NCBI GenBank assembly: GCA_964415525.1
Contig: CAYQAS010000005.1
Span: 11,017-75,016 of the forward strand
Length of the DNA: 64,000 bases
Direction: 5' to 3'
Source: CAZPUI01 sp964415525
GTDB taxonomy: Bacteria; Acidobacteriota; Holophagae; Holophagales; Holophagaceae
Numbering within the stretch: the stretch's first letter is position 1; the number at the start of each line of letters is the position of its first letter. A program made the translations under genes and the position numbers. Of the stretch, positions 17,819 through 26,536 are shown in pieces. The notes beneath the pieces were generated by a model. The model ran no database searches and was not told where the DNA came from. It saw only the letters and a program-made list of their open reading frames with translations.

Positions 17819-18223
17819 TCAACGGGCCTCGGCCAAAGGCGCCTGACGCGCGGCATAAGCTTGGCGAGCCGCCTGGATCTCACCCAGGTGCTGGATGGCC
17901 CAGGCACTGAGTCCCGCCAGCGGCTCTCTCAGCGAGTGCCCCAGGGGCGTCAGGGTGTATTCCGTGCGAGGTGGCACCTCCGGAAAGACCATCCGACTGA
18001 CCAGGCCGTCCTCCTCCATCTGCCGCAGCGTCTGGGTGAGCATCTTCTGGCTGATCCCGCCCACTTCCCGTTGCAGTTCGCGGTAGCGCTTCGTCCCCTG
18101 AGTGAGGAAGTGGAACACGAGGATGGTCCATTTGTCGGCCACCAGCTCCAGCACCAGCCGCGTAGGGCACTGAGCATGGAGTAGGTTCGTGGGACAAACG
18201 GTCGAATCGCACTTGGTTACCAT
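17819..18223 (-). CDS. HxlR-family transcriptional regulator
   Basis: 134 residues, a winged-helix HxlR protein: CPTRLVLELVADKWTILVFHFL, then KRYRELQREVGGISQKMLTQTLRQMEEDGLV (recognition helix) and the wing VPPRTEYTLTPLG. An N-terminal Cys pair (CPTNLLHAQC, residues 9 and 18) could sense thiol-reactive or oxidising compounds, as in other members. ATG at 18223 is preferred; a TTG at 18241 overlaps the only ribosome site. It is divergent from a nitroreductase gene across a 113-base gap holding a near-perfect direct repeat, so it probably controls that gene and itself. Confidence 0.9.
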   Translation of the reverse strand: MVTKCDSTVCPTNLLHAQCPTRLVLELVADKWTILVFHFLTQGTKRYRELQREVGGISQKMLTQTLRQMEEDGLVSRMVFPEVPPRTEYTLTPLGHSLREPLAGLSAWAIQHLGEIQAARQAYAARQAPLAEAR

Positions 18224-18226
18224 CGG

Positions 18227-18262
18227 GTGCCTACCTCCCAAAATAGTGCCTACTTTCCAAAA
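18227..18262. promoter_or_regulatory. Direct-repeat operator, probably for the HxlR regulator
   Basis: Two 17-base direct repeats, GTGCCTACCTCCCAAAA (18227-18243) and GTGCCTACTTTCCAAAA (18246-18262), match at 15 positions and are 19 bases apart, close to two helical turns. They lie between the divergent regulator and nitroreductase genes, next to the regulator start. Confidence 0.5.
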
Positions 18263-18336
18263 GAGAGTGACGCTCTAAAGTTTGTCTTGCAGCCGACTCG
18301 GACGCAAGCCCTCCAAACGATCAATAAGGAGCGACC

Positions 18337-18993
18337 ATGACCGCCACCCTCACCGCCCCCGATACCCTGCTCGACGCCCTCTCCTGGCGCTACGCCACCA
18401 AGGCCTTCGACCCCACCCGCCGCATTCCTGAAGCGGACTGGAAGACCCTTGAGGAGAGTCTCGTGCTGACGCCCTCCAGCTACGGCCTCCAGCCCTATCG
18501 CTTCCTCGTGGTGGAGAACCCCGCCCTGCGCGCCGAACTGCGCCCCGTCTCCTGGGGCCAGAGTCAGATCACGGACGCCAGCCACCTCCTGGTGTTCCTG
18601 GCCAAGAACGACCTGACGGAGGCAGACGTGGACCACTACCTCGACCGCATCGCCGAGGTGCGGGGCGTCGCAGCGGCCGACCTGGGCGGCTTCCGGGGCA
18701 TGATGGTGGGCAATCTGGTGCAGGGCCCGCATCACGCCATCATCCAGGAGTGGGCCGCCCGTCAGGCCTACATCGCCTTCGGCCAGATCATGTTGAGCGC
18801 CGCACTGCTCGGCATCGACGCCTGCCCCCTGGAAGGCCTGGATCCGAAAGCCTATGACCGGATCCTCGACCTCGAAGCCAGCGGCTACCGCACGGTCGCC
18901 GCCTGCGCCTTCGGCTATCGCGCCTCCGAGGACAAATACGCCGACCTCAAGAAGGTGCGGTTCCCTTCCGAGACCCTGATCATGAGGCAGTAA
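18337..18993 (+). CDS. NAD(P)H-dependent nitroreductase (FMN)
   Basis: 218 residues of the NfsB/oxygen-insensitive nitroreductase family: FMN-binding RYATKAFDPTRRI, then LTPSSYGLQPYRFLVV and the C-terminal CAFGYRASEDKYADLKKVRF. It should reduce nitroaromatics, quinones or flavins by two-electron steps. AAGGAG precedes the ATG. Its position divergent from an HxlR regulator gene is the classic arrangement for an inducible detoxifying reductase. A GC-rich hairpin follows the stop. Confidence 0.92.
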   Translation: MTATLTAPDTLLDALSWRYATKAFDPTRRIPEADWKTLEESLVLTPSSYGLQPYRFLVVENPALRAELRPVSWGQSQITDASHLLVFLAKNDLTEADVDHYLDRIAEVRGVAAADLGGFRGMMVGNLVQGPHHAIIQEWAARQAYIAFGQIMLSAALLGIDACPLEGLDPKAYDRILDLEASGYRTVAACAFGYRASEDKYADLKKVRFPSETLIMRQ

Positions 18994-19013
18994 GCCGGAC
19001 AGGCACCGAGGCC

Positions 19014-19050
19014 GGGGGACGGAATCCGCGACGGACTGCGGATTTCCCCC
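19014..19050 (+). terminator. Probable terminator after the nitroreductase gene
   Basis: AATCCGC (19023-19029) pairs with GCGGATT (19038-19044), and flanking G and C runs can extend the stem. It starts about 20 bases after the stop. No T tract. Confidence 0.4.
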
Positions 19051-19225
19051 CGGGCTCCCAAAGAATTCCCCTCACCCTGCAAGCCGGAGGAGCCCTGCTG
19101 GATTCCGGTGGCAGGTGACACAGTGGCGGCTCTCGGATCGCCCCAAGGGCACCCCAGTGGTGAAGGTTGCCGAACGTCCCCGATGCGGGGTACGAGACGA
19201 CGACCACCGTGGCGATGCGGACAAG

Positions 19226-19636
19226 CTACCTGTGCCCCTTCGCCTTCACGAAGGCCGCGTACTGCATGTCCATCTGGTGAATGTGGTGGGTCAGCCAGTC
19301 GCCAAGGAATCGGGCGACTTCCATGGGGCGCACAGCTGCAGCGTTTTTAGTGTACTGCTCACGGAACGAGGCAACTTCATCCAGCAGCATCGTGTGCTCG
19401 GTATGGTGAGCCGAGAGGCCTGGGAACCCTTGTTGTTTCATAAATTTTTCTTCGTCGCTGAAATGTTTAACCGTGTAGTCCACCAGAAAATCCAACGTTT
19501 TCTGAATGGCTTCTTTGCCTTTTCCACCCATCAATCCGTCATGCAGATCATTGACGGCATTGAACAGAGTTTTGTGCTGATCGTCTACCTCCGCGATACC
19601 CGTGGCATAGCGATCACTCCACTGAACGAGGGACAT
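19226..19636 (-). CDS. Bacteriohemerythrin
   Basis: 136 residues, the usual size of a single-domain bacterial haemerythrin that binds O2 at a di-iron site in the cytosol. All ligand groups are visible: His in VDDQHKTLF, HFSDEEKFM (His and Glu), HHTEH (two His) and HHIHQMD (His and Asp). AGGAGG lies 4 bases before the ATG at 19636. It may carry or sense oxygen in a microaerobic or anaerobic cell. The gene stands alone; 232 bases to the nitroreductase hold a stray CxxCH codon run but no gene. Confidence 0.95.
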   Translation of the reverse strand: MSLVQWSDRYATGIAEVDDQHKTLFNAVNDLHDGLMGGKGKEAIQKTLDFLVDYTVKHFSDEEKFMKQQGFPGLSAHHTEHTMLLDEVASFREQYTKNAAAVRPMEVARFLGDWLTHHIHQMDMQYAAFVKAKGHR

Positions 19637-19824
19637 GGTGCCTCCTGGCCCAGAATCACTTCATGGGGCTCTCCTTCCCATCGACCATGGCTGCGGCAAC
19701 CTGTGAAATCGGCTTCGCCATGCCCTCATGGAAGTCTTCAGTCTGATTTTTTGAACAGGCGTGGTGCCCGGACGTTGCCTGTTTTTTACGGGTGGGGTGA
19801 GAGGAAAGAGGCCGTTCCCCCCTT

Positions 19825-20916
19825 TTAGAGCAGAGGCTGGGCCAGCGAGTCCACAGGAAGGTCCAGGCGATAACCATAGGATTCGGGGCCACTCTCGGCT
19901 GCCACGGACCCACCCATGGCCGTCAGCGCCGTCCGGCAAAACGCCCACTCCAGGCCTAGCCCTGTGGGTTCTCCCTCCTCAGTCGCGCCAGACGAGGGCT
20001 TCGCCCGGCCCAATGCGTGCATTCCGATGATCACGCGATCCCCTGGTGCGTGATCTGCCCGCAGTTCGAGGGCGGCACCATTTGGAATCGCCCGCATGAG
20101 CAGGTCGAAAAGGTGCGTCAGGGCTCGGTCCAGAAAGGGGCGGTCCACTCGTACACGCGGAAGGGATGGGGGCAGCACCAGACTCAGGCGGATCCGCCTC
20201 ACGTCCGCCCAGAGCCGGTGGCGTTCTATCTGGATCCTCAAGTAGCTGGCGGGATCTACGGACTCAAGTCGGGCCTGCAGTTTCCCCTCCCGGACCGAAA
20301 GGAAGTCGCTCCAACTGGCCACTCGGTGTAGCAGGTGTTCGGCGCGGTCGTACACCGCCTCCCAACCGCTGGTCCCGGAAGCCGAATCCAGCATGAGCTC
20401 CGCCTCGTGACGAATCTGGGAGAGGGGCGCCTGGAGCTCTTCAACCAGGAAGGACTTCATGCGGGTGCGGAGGTGTTCGTCTGCCTCGAGCTGATGCTGC
20501 TGAGCAAGAAGGGCCTCCATGCCCGCCTTCTGGGCTCGGATGCTTCGCCCGAGGCGCACCAGGGCGTGAACCCGCATCCGCAATTCAGGCCAACGCACAG
20601 GCTTGGATAAAAAGTCATCGGCGCCTGCGGCGATGGCCTTGTCATAGGCCGCATTATCGTGAGAGCCGGTGAGGAACAGTACCGGTGTATCGGGTCCATG
20701 GGGCAGTTTTTTAAAGGCTTCACATACCTCCAGCCCATTCATGCCCGGCATATCCAGGTCCAGCATCACCAGATCGAGCCCCGGTACGGCAAGCAAATTC
20801 AGCCCCTGGGCTCCATCCTCCGCCTCTTGAACGGCATACCCGTCGCCCTTGAGGAGGCGCCTTAATCCATCTCGTATGCCCTGGTCGTCATCCACGATGA
20901 GGATGTGGCCCTTCAT
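19825..20916 (-). CDS. Response regulator fused to a pseudo-histidine kinase
   Basis: 363 residues. An intact receiver (ILIVDDD, acceptor Asp53 in MLDLDMPG, Thr in LTGS, Lys in SKP) is joined by a coiled coil to a kinase-like part. The H box reads FLVEELQAPLSQI, where the phospho-accepting His is Glu. The ATPase region keeps only TGLGLEW of the G2 box; the N-box Asn residues and the DxGxG motif are missing. It therefore should accept phosphate but not make it, and the tail may bind or inhibit another kinase. ATG at 20916 has AAGGGGGG upstream. It is divergent from the REC-PAS-PAS kinase operon, about 110 bases away. Confidence 0.85.
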   Translation of the reverse strand: MKGHILIVDDDQGIRDGLRRLLKGDGYAVQEAEDGAQGLNLLAVPGLDLVMLDLDMPGMNGLEVCEAFKKLPHGPDTPVLFLTGSHDNAAYDKAIAAGADDFLSKPVRWPELRMRVHALVRLGRSIRAQKAGMEALLAQQHQLEADEHLRTRMKSFLVEELQAPLSQIRHEAELMLDSASGTSGWEAVYDRAEHLLHRVASWSDFLSVREGKLQARLESVDPASYLRIQIERHRLWADVRRIRLSLVLPPSLPRVRVDRPFLDRALTHLFDLLMRAIPNGAALELRADHAPGDRVIIGMHALGRAKPSSGATEEGEPTGLGLEWAFCRTALTAMGGSVAAESGPESYGYRLDLPVDSLAQPLL

Positions 20917-21027
20917 GTGCCCCCCTTGGATCCATCGGCGCGTCGGCCCCAGGCTCGAAGTTCCATCAAACATCAAGCATTGCGGCGCATGGCCGAAACA
21001 TCCGTTGCATCAGCGGAGATAAATCCC

Positions 21028-23070
21028 ATGGAGGTGTCACGCTCCCAGCAGCCACCATCCTTGGGGTGTCTGCTCATCATCGAGGACAACGATCAGTGGG
21101 GTGGGCTGGTGGAGCGGGTCATGCACCCGCGGTACGGCTTCGGCGCCCCAAAGCATGTTCGAACCCTCTCTGAGGGTCTTGCCGTTCTGCTGGCGCAGGA
21201 CGTCACCCTCGTCATGCTTGATCTGAACCTCCCTGATAGCAGCGGTTTGACGACGCTCGTCCGCGTTCGGTCCACGGCCCCGGATATCCCCATTCTCGTG
21301 ATGTCGGGAGACGCCGAGCAGGAGCAGGCCCTGGAGGCTCTGCGGCAGGGTGCCCAGGAATATTTGGTCAAGGGACGGTTGTCCCCGGACGAGATCCGAC
21401 ATTCCGCACGGCACGCCATCGAGCGCATGGGGGCGCAATTCGATTTGCGGAACAGCCAAGCGCTCCTCACCAGCACTTTGAATGCGCTCCCATCCTGCAT
21501 TGCCTTGCTCGACGGAGAAGGCCTCGTCATCTCTACCAATGCCCGTTGGGATGCCTACGAGAATCCCCACAATCCGCTGATTTTTGGGTGCCGACGAGGC
21601 ACGGATTATCTTCGGGCCTGCGATCTCATCAGCGATAACCCTGGCGATGCCAGTCGAATCGCCAGCTCTGTATTGCAGCTCATGGCAGGGCTTTCGCAGC
21701 ATCAGTCTCTGGACTACAAGGTGCCGACGCTGGAAGGCCACGCCTTCTTCGAATTCATCGGGAATCGGTTCATGGGCCGCCAGGGTCCCATGGTGGTCGT
21801 TTCGCACACCGATATTTCAGAACGTAAGACCCTGGAAGGCCAGCTGCTTGCCTCTCAGGAACTGTTCCTCCTGATCTCGGAGCACATGGAAGACCTCCTG
21901 GCGATCATCGATGCGAAGGGGCATCGTCTCTATTCCAGTCCCTCCTACTCCCGTGCACTTGGCTATGACCCCGACGAGATGACCACACTCGGCAGCCTGG
22001 ACCTGCTCCACCCCGATGACTACGAGCGGGTGGAGGCCTCCCTCGGTCGCCTGTTCGTTGAGGAATCCGTGAGTCGGCTGGAATACCGGCTCCAGCACCG
22101 GGACGGTGAATACCGTTTCTTTGAATCCGTGGCCCGCCGGATCCACAGTGCGCCAGGCACCACGGCCCAGGCACTGATCGTCGCCCGGGATATCACCGAA
22201 AGGGTCAAGGCTCAGGCGGAAAAGGATCGCCTGGAGGTGCACCTCCGGCAGACCCAGAAGCTGGAAGCCATTGGCCAGCTTGCCGCAGGCATCGCCCACG
22301 AAATCAATACGCCGATCCAATACATCGGGGACAACAACGTCTTTCTGCAAGACAGCTTCAATGAGATCTTCCGTTTCATGAATGAGCTCCAGCCCTGCCT
22401 GGAGCAGCCCGATGCCGCGAAGCTGGATGCCCTTCGGCAGTCCTTCCATTCCTTGGATTTCGAGTATCTGCAGGACGAGATTCCCAAGGCCATTCAACAG
22501 AGCCTCGAAGGGGTGTCGCGGGTCAGCCGCATCGTGTCCGCGATGAAGGAATTCAGCCATCCAGGCGGCGAAGCGCGGGAGCGTGTCGATCTGAACCGCG
22601 CCATCGAGAGCACCCTCACCGTCAGCCGGAACGAGTGGAAATATGTGGCCGAACTCCAAACCGATCTGGACCCGTCCCTGCCACTCCTGCCCTGTTTCCC
22701 TGGAGAACTAAATCAGGTGGTCTTGAATCTGGTGGTGAACGCAGCGCACGCCATAGGGGACGTGACGGGGGGCAAGGATTCCGCCCACAAAGGCCTAATC
22801 CGGGTCAGCACCTGCGTCGAGGATCGCGATGTCGTCATCCGCATCTCCGATAACGGCGCGGGGATCCCCGAGGCCATCCGGGCCCGGATTTTCGAACCCT
22901 TCTTCACCACCAAGGCGGTTGGCAAGGGCACGGGACAAGGGCTGGCCATCGCCCACAACGTGGTGGTGGACAAGCATGGAGGCCGCATCGAGCTGGAGAG
23001 TGAGCTCGGGAAAGGCACCACGTTCATCCTGCGTCTGCCTCTTGACTCGCCCGATGAGGCACACCCATGA
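21028..23070 (+). CDS. REC-PAS-PAS sensor histidine kinase
   Basis: 680 residues: receiver (LLIIEDN, acceptor Asp65 in MLDLNLPD), two PAS domains (about 150-285 and 290-405; the second with YSRALGYDPDEM and DITER). A HisKA domain follows with His424 in the phrase AHEINTPIQYIGDN, then a complete HATPase (NLVVNAAHAI, DNGAGIP, GTGQGLAI). The receiver at the N-terminus suggests input from another kinase. ATG at 21028 has GGAG 9 bases upstream; earlier in-frame starts run into the divergent gene. The HEINTPIQ class of kinases recurs at 38331. First gene of an overlapping operon reaching to 28872. Confidence 0.92.
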   Translation: MEVSRSQQPPSLGCLLIIEDNDQWGGLVERVMHPRYGFGAPKHVRTLSEGLAVLLAQDVTLVMLDLNLPDSSGLTTLVRVRSTAPDIPILVMSGDAEQEQALEALRQGAQEYLVKGRLSPDEIRHSARHAIERMGAQFDLRNSQALLTSTLNALPSCIALLDGEGLVISTNARWDAYENPHNPLIFGCRRGTDYLRACDLISDNPGDASRIASSVLQLMAGLSQHQSLDYKVPTLEGHAFFEFIGNRFMGRQGPMVVVSHTDISERKTLEGQLLASQELFLLISEHMEDLLAIIDAKGHRLYSSPSYSRALGYDPDEMTTLGSLDLLHPDDYERVEASLGRLFVEESVSRLEYRLQHRDGEYRFFESVARRIHSAPGTTAQALIVARDITERVKAQAEKDRLEVHLRQTQKLEAIGQLAAGIAHEINTPIQYIGDNNVFLQDSFNEIFRFMNELQPCLEQPDAAKLDALRQSFHSLDFEYLQDEIPKAIQQSLEGVSRVSRIVSAMKEFSHPGGEARERVDLNRAIESTLTVSRNEWKYVAELQTDLDPSLPLLPCFPGELNQVVLNLVVNAAHAIGDVTGGKDSAHKGLIRVSTCVEDRDVVIRISDNGAGIPEAIRARIFEPFFTTKAVGKGTGQGLAIAHNVVVDKHGGRIELESELGKGTTFILRLPLDSPDEAHP

Positions 23071-24272
23071 AAAGGATCCTTTTCGTCGACGATGAACCGA
23101 ATGTGCTCTCGGGCTTGCAGCGAATGCTCCGCAGCATGCGCAACGAGTGGGAGATGTCCTTTGCGGAGGGTGGGGCCAAGGCACTCGAAATCATGCAGTC
23201 GAAGACCTTTGACGTGGTGGTCTCTGACATGCGGATGCCTGGCATGAGCGGGGCTGAACTCCTGAAAGAAGTCATGCGGCTCTATCCCGCCAGTGTCCGG
23301 ATTGTTCTATCGGGGCACGCGGACCGGGAACTGGTCTCTCAGTGCGTGGGGGTGGCCCACCAGTACATCAGCAAACCCTGCGAAGCCGAGCAGTTGCGAA
23401 CCCTCATATCAAATGCATGCCTGCTTGGCGGTGGCTTGGTGGACGAGAAGGTCAAAGGCATCATCGGCAGCATCGACAAGCTCCCAGCCATGCCCCAGCT
23501 CTACCTGGAACTGCGTGAGGCCCTGAAGGATCCCGACATCACGCCCAAAGAACTGGGCGGCATCATCGCCCAGGACATGGCGATGACGGTCAAGGTCCTC
23601 AAGCTGGTGAACAGCGCCTTTTTTGGGCTACGGCGCACCATCGAGAACCCAGTGGACGCCGTGTCCTTCCTGGGCATCGACACCATCCAGACGCTCGTCC
23701 TCGCCAATGGCATCTTCGACAAAGTCCCCAACCTGAAGACCAAGCTCTTCTCCATCGACCTCCTGTGGAAGCACAGCATGAAGGTCGCCAGAGGCGCCAA
23801 GGCCCTGGCGGAACTGGAGCACCTGCCGAGTTCCGGCCAGGAGGAGGCCTTCGTTGGGGGCATCCTGCACGATCTTGGGGTGCTGGTCCTGGCCTCCAAC
23901 TTCCCGGAGGCCTACGACCGAGTGAGCGAGATGGTCATGCAGGAGCGCGTCTCCATTCCCACCGCGGAGGAGTGGGAGTTCGGGGTCACCCATGGGGAAG
24001 TTGGCGCCTACCTACTTGGCCTCTGGGGCCTTCCCCCAAGCCTGCTCAGCATCGTGAGCCTGCACCACCACCCGGAACGAGCAGGAGATCCCGTTTTCTC
24101 CCCGCTGGTTGCGGTGCACGTCAGTGATGCGCTGATAGGGGGTCACAACATCCACCCCCTTTTCGAAACGGCTCAATTGCAGACGGCATGGATGGAACAG
24201 GTTGCGCCACCAAAGCGGCGGGCGGCCTGGACAGAAAAGCTGATGGCCATGGAAAGTGAGACCCCCGCATGA
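23067..24272 (+). CDS. Response regulator with HDOD output domain
   Basis: 401 residues. Receiver with acceptor Asp54 in VVSDMRMPG, then an HDOD domain from about residue 135 to 335 (IGSIDKLPAMPQLYLEL, LKLVNSAFFGLRRTI, AVSFLGIDTIQTLVL, GGILHDLGVL). HDOD proteins relate to HD phosphohydrolases but usually lack hydrolase residues and act in signalling. The start overlaps the stop of the kinase gene by 4 bases (ATGA), which argues for translational coupling and for this regulator being its target. Confidence 0.92.
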   Translation: MKRILFVDDEPNVLSGLQRMLRSMRNEWEMSFAEGGAKALEIMQSKTFDVVVSDMRMPGMSGAELLKEVMRLYPASVRIVLSGHADRELVSQCVGVAHQYISKPCEAEQLRTLISNACLLGGGLVDEKVKGIIGSIDKLPAMPQLYLELREALKDPDITPKELGGIIAQDMAMTVKVLKLVNSAFFGLRRTIENPVDAVSFLGIDTIQTLVLANGIFDKVPNLKTKLFSIDLLWKHSMKVARGAKALAELEHLPSSGQEEAFVGGILHDLGVLVLASNFPEAYDRVSEMVMQERVSIPTAEEWEFGVTHGEVGAYLLGLWGLPPSLLSIVSLHHHPERAGDPVFSPLVAVHVSDALIGGHNIHPLFETAQLQTAWMEQVAPPKRRAAWTEKLMAMESETPA

Positions 24273-25396
24273 GCGAAAAAATCCTGTTGGTGGATGACGA
24301 ACCCCATGTCCTGGAGGGCTACCACCGGAATCTCTCCCGACGATTTTCGCTAGAGCTGGCCCAAGGAGGCCCGCAGGCCATCCAGGCCCTGGAGGAGCAC
24401 GGTCCCTTTGCCGTCATCGTGTCGGATATGCGCATGCCCGGCATGAGTGGCCTGGAGCTCTTGGAGGAAGTCCGGGAACGGTTCCCTCAGGTGATTCGGA
24501 TCATGCTCACCGGTAACGCCGATCAACAGACGGCGGTGGATGCCGTCAACCGGGGCTCGGTGTTCCGGTTCCTCAACAAGCCATGCGCACCGCCGGATCT
24601 GGCCCTGAGCCTGGAAGCCGGGCTGAGGCAGTTCCAGCTCCTGCGCGCCGAACGCGAGCTGCTAGAGCAGACCCTTACGGGTGCGGTGAAGGTAATGACG
24701 GAAGTCGCCTCGATGAAGGAGCCCCTTCGCTACGAGCTCGCCACCACGGCTCGGGACCTCGGCCTCGCCATCGCCCGAAAGCTTCGGCTGGATTCCCTGT
24801 GGTTGCTGGAAGTCTCTGCCCTGTTGTCTCCCCTGGGAAGCCTCTGTCCCCGACCCATCGCCGAATCCGCATTGGCCCGTGACCCCTTCCATCCCTTCAG
24901 CCAGGAGGAACTGGCACTCAGCGCCCGCATGGTGGAAAGCATCCCGCGGCTGGAACCTGCCGCTCGGACCCTGCGCTACCTGGGTAAGCATCATGACGGT
25001 TCGGGCCTGCCTGTCGATGATCTCCAGGGCGAGGCCCTGCCCCTCGAGAGCCGCATCCTGTTTGCCACCCTCGCCTTTGCCGCCATCGACCGCCAGCGGC
25101 GCCACGCCGGAGTGGCCCTCGAAGAACTACGTCGTCGGTCGGCTTGGTTCGATCCCGTGGTGCTCACGGCCCTGGCGGAAGAAGTGGCTCCCGATCGTCT
25201 CCCCGAGGGCACCACCGTCGTGCCCGTGATCAGCCTGCGGGAGGGTCATGTTCTTGGTCAGGATCTGGTCCTCCCGGATGGTTTCAAGGTCTTCACCACC
25301 GGCACGCGCATTGGCCGGGCGCATCTGCTCATGCTGGGGGATCTCGCCAAACTCATGGACCTGCCCCATGCCGTGCAGGTGAGGAGCCTGGGATGA
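24269..25396 (+). CDS. Response regulator with degenerate HD-GYP domain, copy 1
   Basis: 375 residues. Receiver with acceptor Asp53 in IVSDMRMPG and the phrase LTGNADQQTAVDAVN typical of RpfG-like regulators, then a helical link and an HD-GYP-like domain. The metal-binding residues of c-di-GMP phosphodiesterases are gone: where HD is expected the sequence reads ALLSPLGSL, and the HHExxDGxGYP motif is shortened to HHDGSGLP. Hydrolysis of c-di-GMP is therefore unlikely. Overlaps both neighbours by 4 bases. The next gene is a close paralogue of the same build. Confidence 0.9.
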   Translation: MSEKILLVDDEPHVLEGYHRNLSRRFSLELAQGGPQAIQALEEHGPFAVIVSDMRMPGMSGLELLEEVRERFPQVIRIMLTGNADQQTAVDAVNRGSVFRFLNKPCAPPDLALSLEAGLRQFQLLRAERELLEQTLTGAVKVMTEVASMKEPLRYELATTARDLGLAIARKLRLDSLWLLEVSALLSPLGSLCPRPIAESALARDPFHPFSQEELALSARMVESIPRLEPAARTLRYLGKHHDGSGLPVDDLQGEALPLESRILFATLAFAAIDRQRRHAGVALEELRRRSAWFDPVVLTALAEEVAPDRLPEGTTVVPVISLREGHVLGQDLVLPDGFKVFTTGTRIGRAHLLMLGDLAKLMDLPHAVQVRSLG

Positions 25397-26535
25397 GTGA
25401 ACGGGTGCTGATGGTCGATGACGAAGAGAACGTCCTCAGCGCCTACGGACGGGTGCTGCGACGCCGCTTTGATCTGGAAACCGCCATCGGCGGGGCCGAG
25501 GGCCTGCGCAAGCTCAAGGAAGAAGGCCCCTACGCGATACTCGTGAGCGACATGCGCATGCCGGACGTGGACGGCCTCCAGGTGCTGGCCGCAGCCCGAG
25601 AGCATTGTCCCGAGACCATCCGAATCATGCTCACGGGAAACGCCGATCAGCAGACCGCCATCGATGCCGTCAACGAGGGCTCGATCTTCCGTTTCCTGAA
25701 CAAGCCTTGCAGTTCAGAGTTGCTGACCGCCACCCTGGATGCGGCCCTGGTGCAGTACCGTCTGATCACCGCCGAGCGGGATCTGCTGGAAAAGACCCTG
25801 CGCGGCGCCCTGAACATGTTGGTCGAACTGGTGGGGATGGTGGATACCGACACCTTCGGCCGAGCCCAGGCCATTGCAGACCTTTCGGAGGCCGTGGCGC
25901 GGGCGATGGGAGCACCAGCGCCGTGGAACTTTGCCATGGCCGGCCTGCTCAGTCAGATCGGCGCCCTGACCCTGCCGGGTGACCTGCTAGGGAAAATGCG
26001 CAGTGGGTCGTTCCTGAACTCCCAGGAACGAGAACTCTCCGCGCGCCTGCCCGAGATCGGGGCCTCGCTGCTCCATCACATTCCGCGTCTCGAGGAAGTG
26101 GCAGACGCCGTCTACTACATGCAGAAGAACGTCAACGGAAGCGGTTTCCCGGTGGATGAAAAGCGGGGAGGCACCATTCCCCTCGGAGGTCGGATCCTGC
26201 GGGTGGTCAGCGATTTCCTGTCTTTGAGCCAGGGCAAAGACCCCCTCACCATCGTCCACGACATGGCCTTTCGCACCACCTGGTATGACTTCGAGGTCCT
26301 GCACGCACTGGAGGCCGTGGTCCAGCAGCGGGCGGACGCCGCCCCAAAGCTGCCCGTGTCCATCCAAGCTCGCCAGGCCCGACTGGGCATGGTCCTGGTA
26401 GAAGATGTGGAGACGGTGGATGGCCTCCTCGTCATCCCAGGCGGAAGCCGTCTCGGAATTGGCCACCTGGAGCGCCTCCGAAATTTCGCCCGCGTGGGCA
26501 GCCTGCGCGAACCGTTCCAGGTCTGGGAGGCCTGA
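25393..26535 (+). CDS. Response regulator with degenerate HD-GYP domain, copy 2
   Basis: 380 residues, a tandem paralogue of the upstream gene: receiver acceptor Asp53 in LVSDMRMPD, LTGNADQQTAIDAVNEGSIFRFLNKPC almost unchanged, then a worn HD-GYP-like part. Here the HD position reads AGLLSQIGAL and the GYP motif NVNGSGFPVDEKRGG, so neither metal site remains. ATG at 25393 overlaps the previous stop (ATGA). The longer frame from 25144 runs inside the preceding gene and is not used. Divergence between the two copies is large outside the receivers, so duplication is old. Confidence 0.9.
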   Translation: MSERVLMVDDEENVLSAYGRVLRRRFDLETAIGGAEGLRKLKEEGPYAILVSDMRMPDVDGLQVLAAAREHCPETIRIMLTGNADQQTAIDAVNEGSIFRFLNKPCSSELLTATLDAALVQYRLITAERDLLEKTLRGALNMLVELVGMVDTDTFGRAQAIADLSEAVARAMGAPAPWNFAMAGLLSQIGALTLPGDLLGKMRSGSFLNSQERELSARLPEIGASLLHHIPRLEEVADAVYYMQKNVNGSGFPVDEKRGGTIPLGGRILRVVSDFLSLSQGKDPLTIVHDMAFRTTWYDFEVLHALEAVVQQRADAAPKLPVSIQARQARLGMVLVEDVETVDGLLVIPGGSRLGIGHLERLRNFARVGSLREPFQVWEA

Positions 26536-26536
26536 C

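Noticed and set aside
19108..19122. A CVTCH haem-binding codon run on the - strand between the nitroreductase and haemerythrin genes
   Set aside because: The frame has no start or ribosome site, no signal peptide, and ends 12 codons later; a lone CxxCH in GC-rich DNA can arise by chance.
19656..19820. Short - strand frame ending MAKPISQVAAAMVDGKESPMK, upstream of haemerythrin
   Set aside because: Only a short tail is plausible; no ribosome site, no recognisable family, and it overlaps nothing that would make it a fragment of a known gene.
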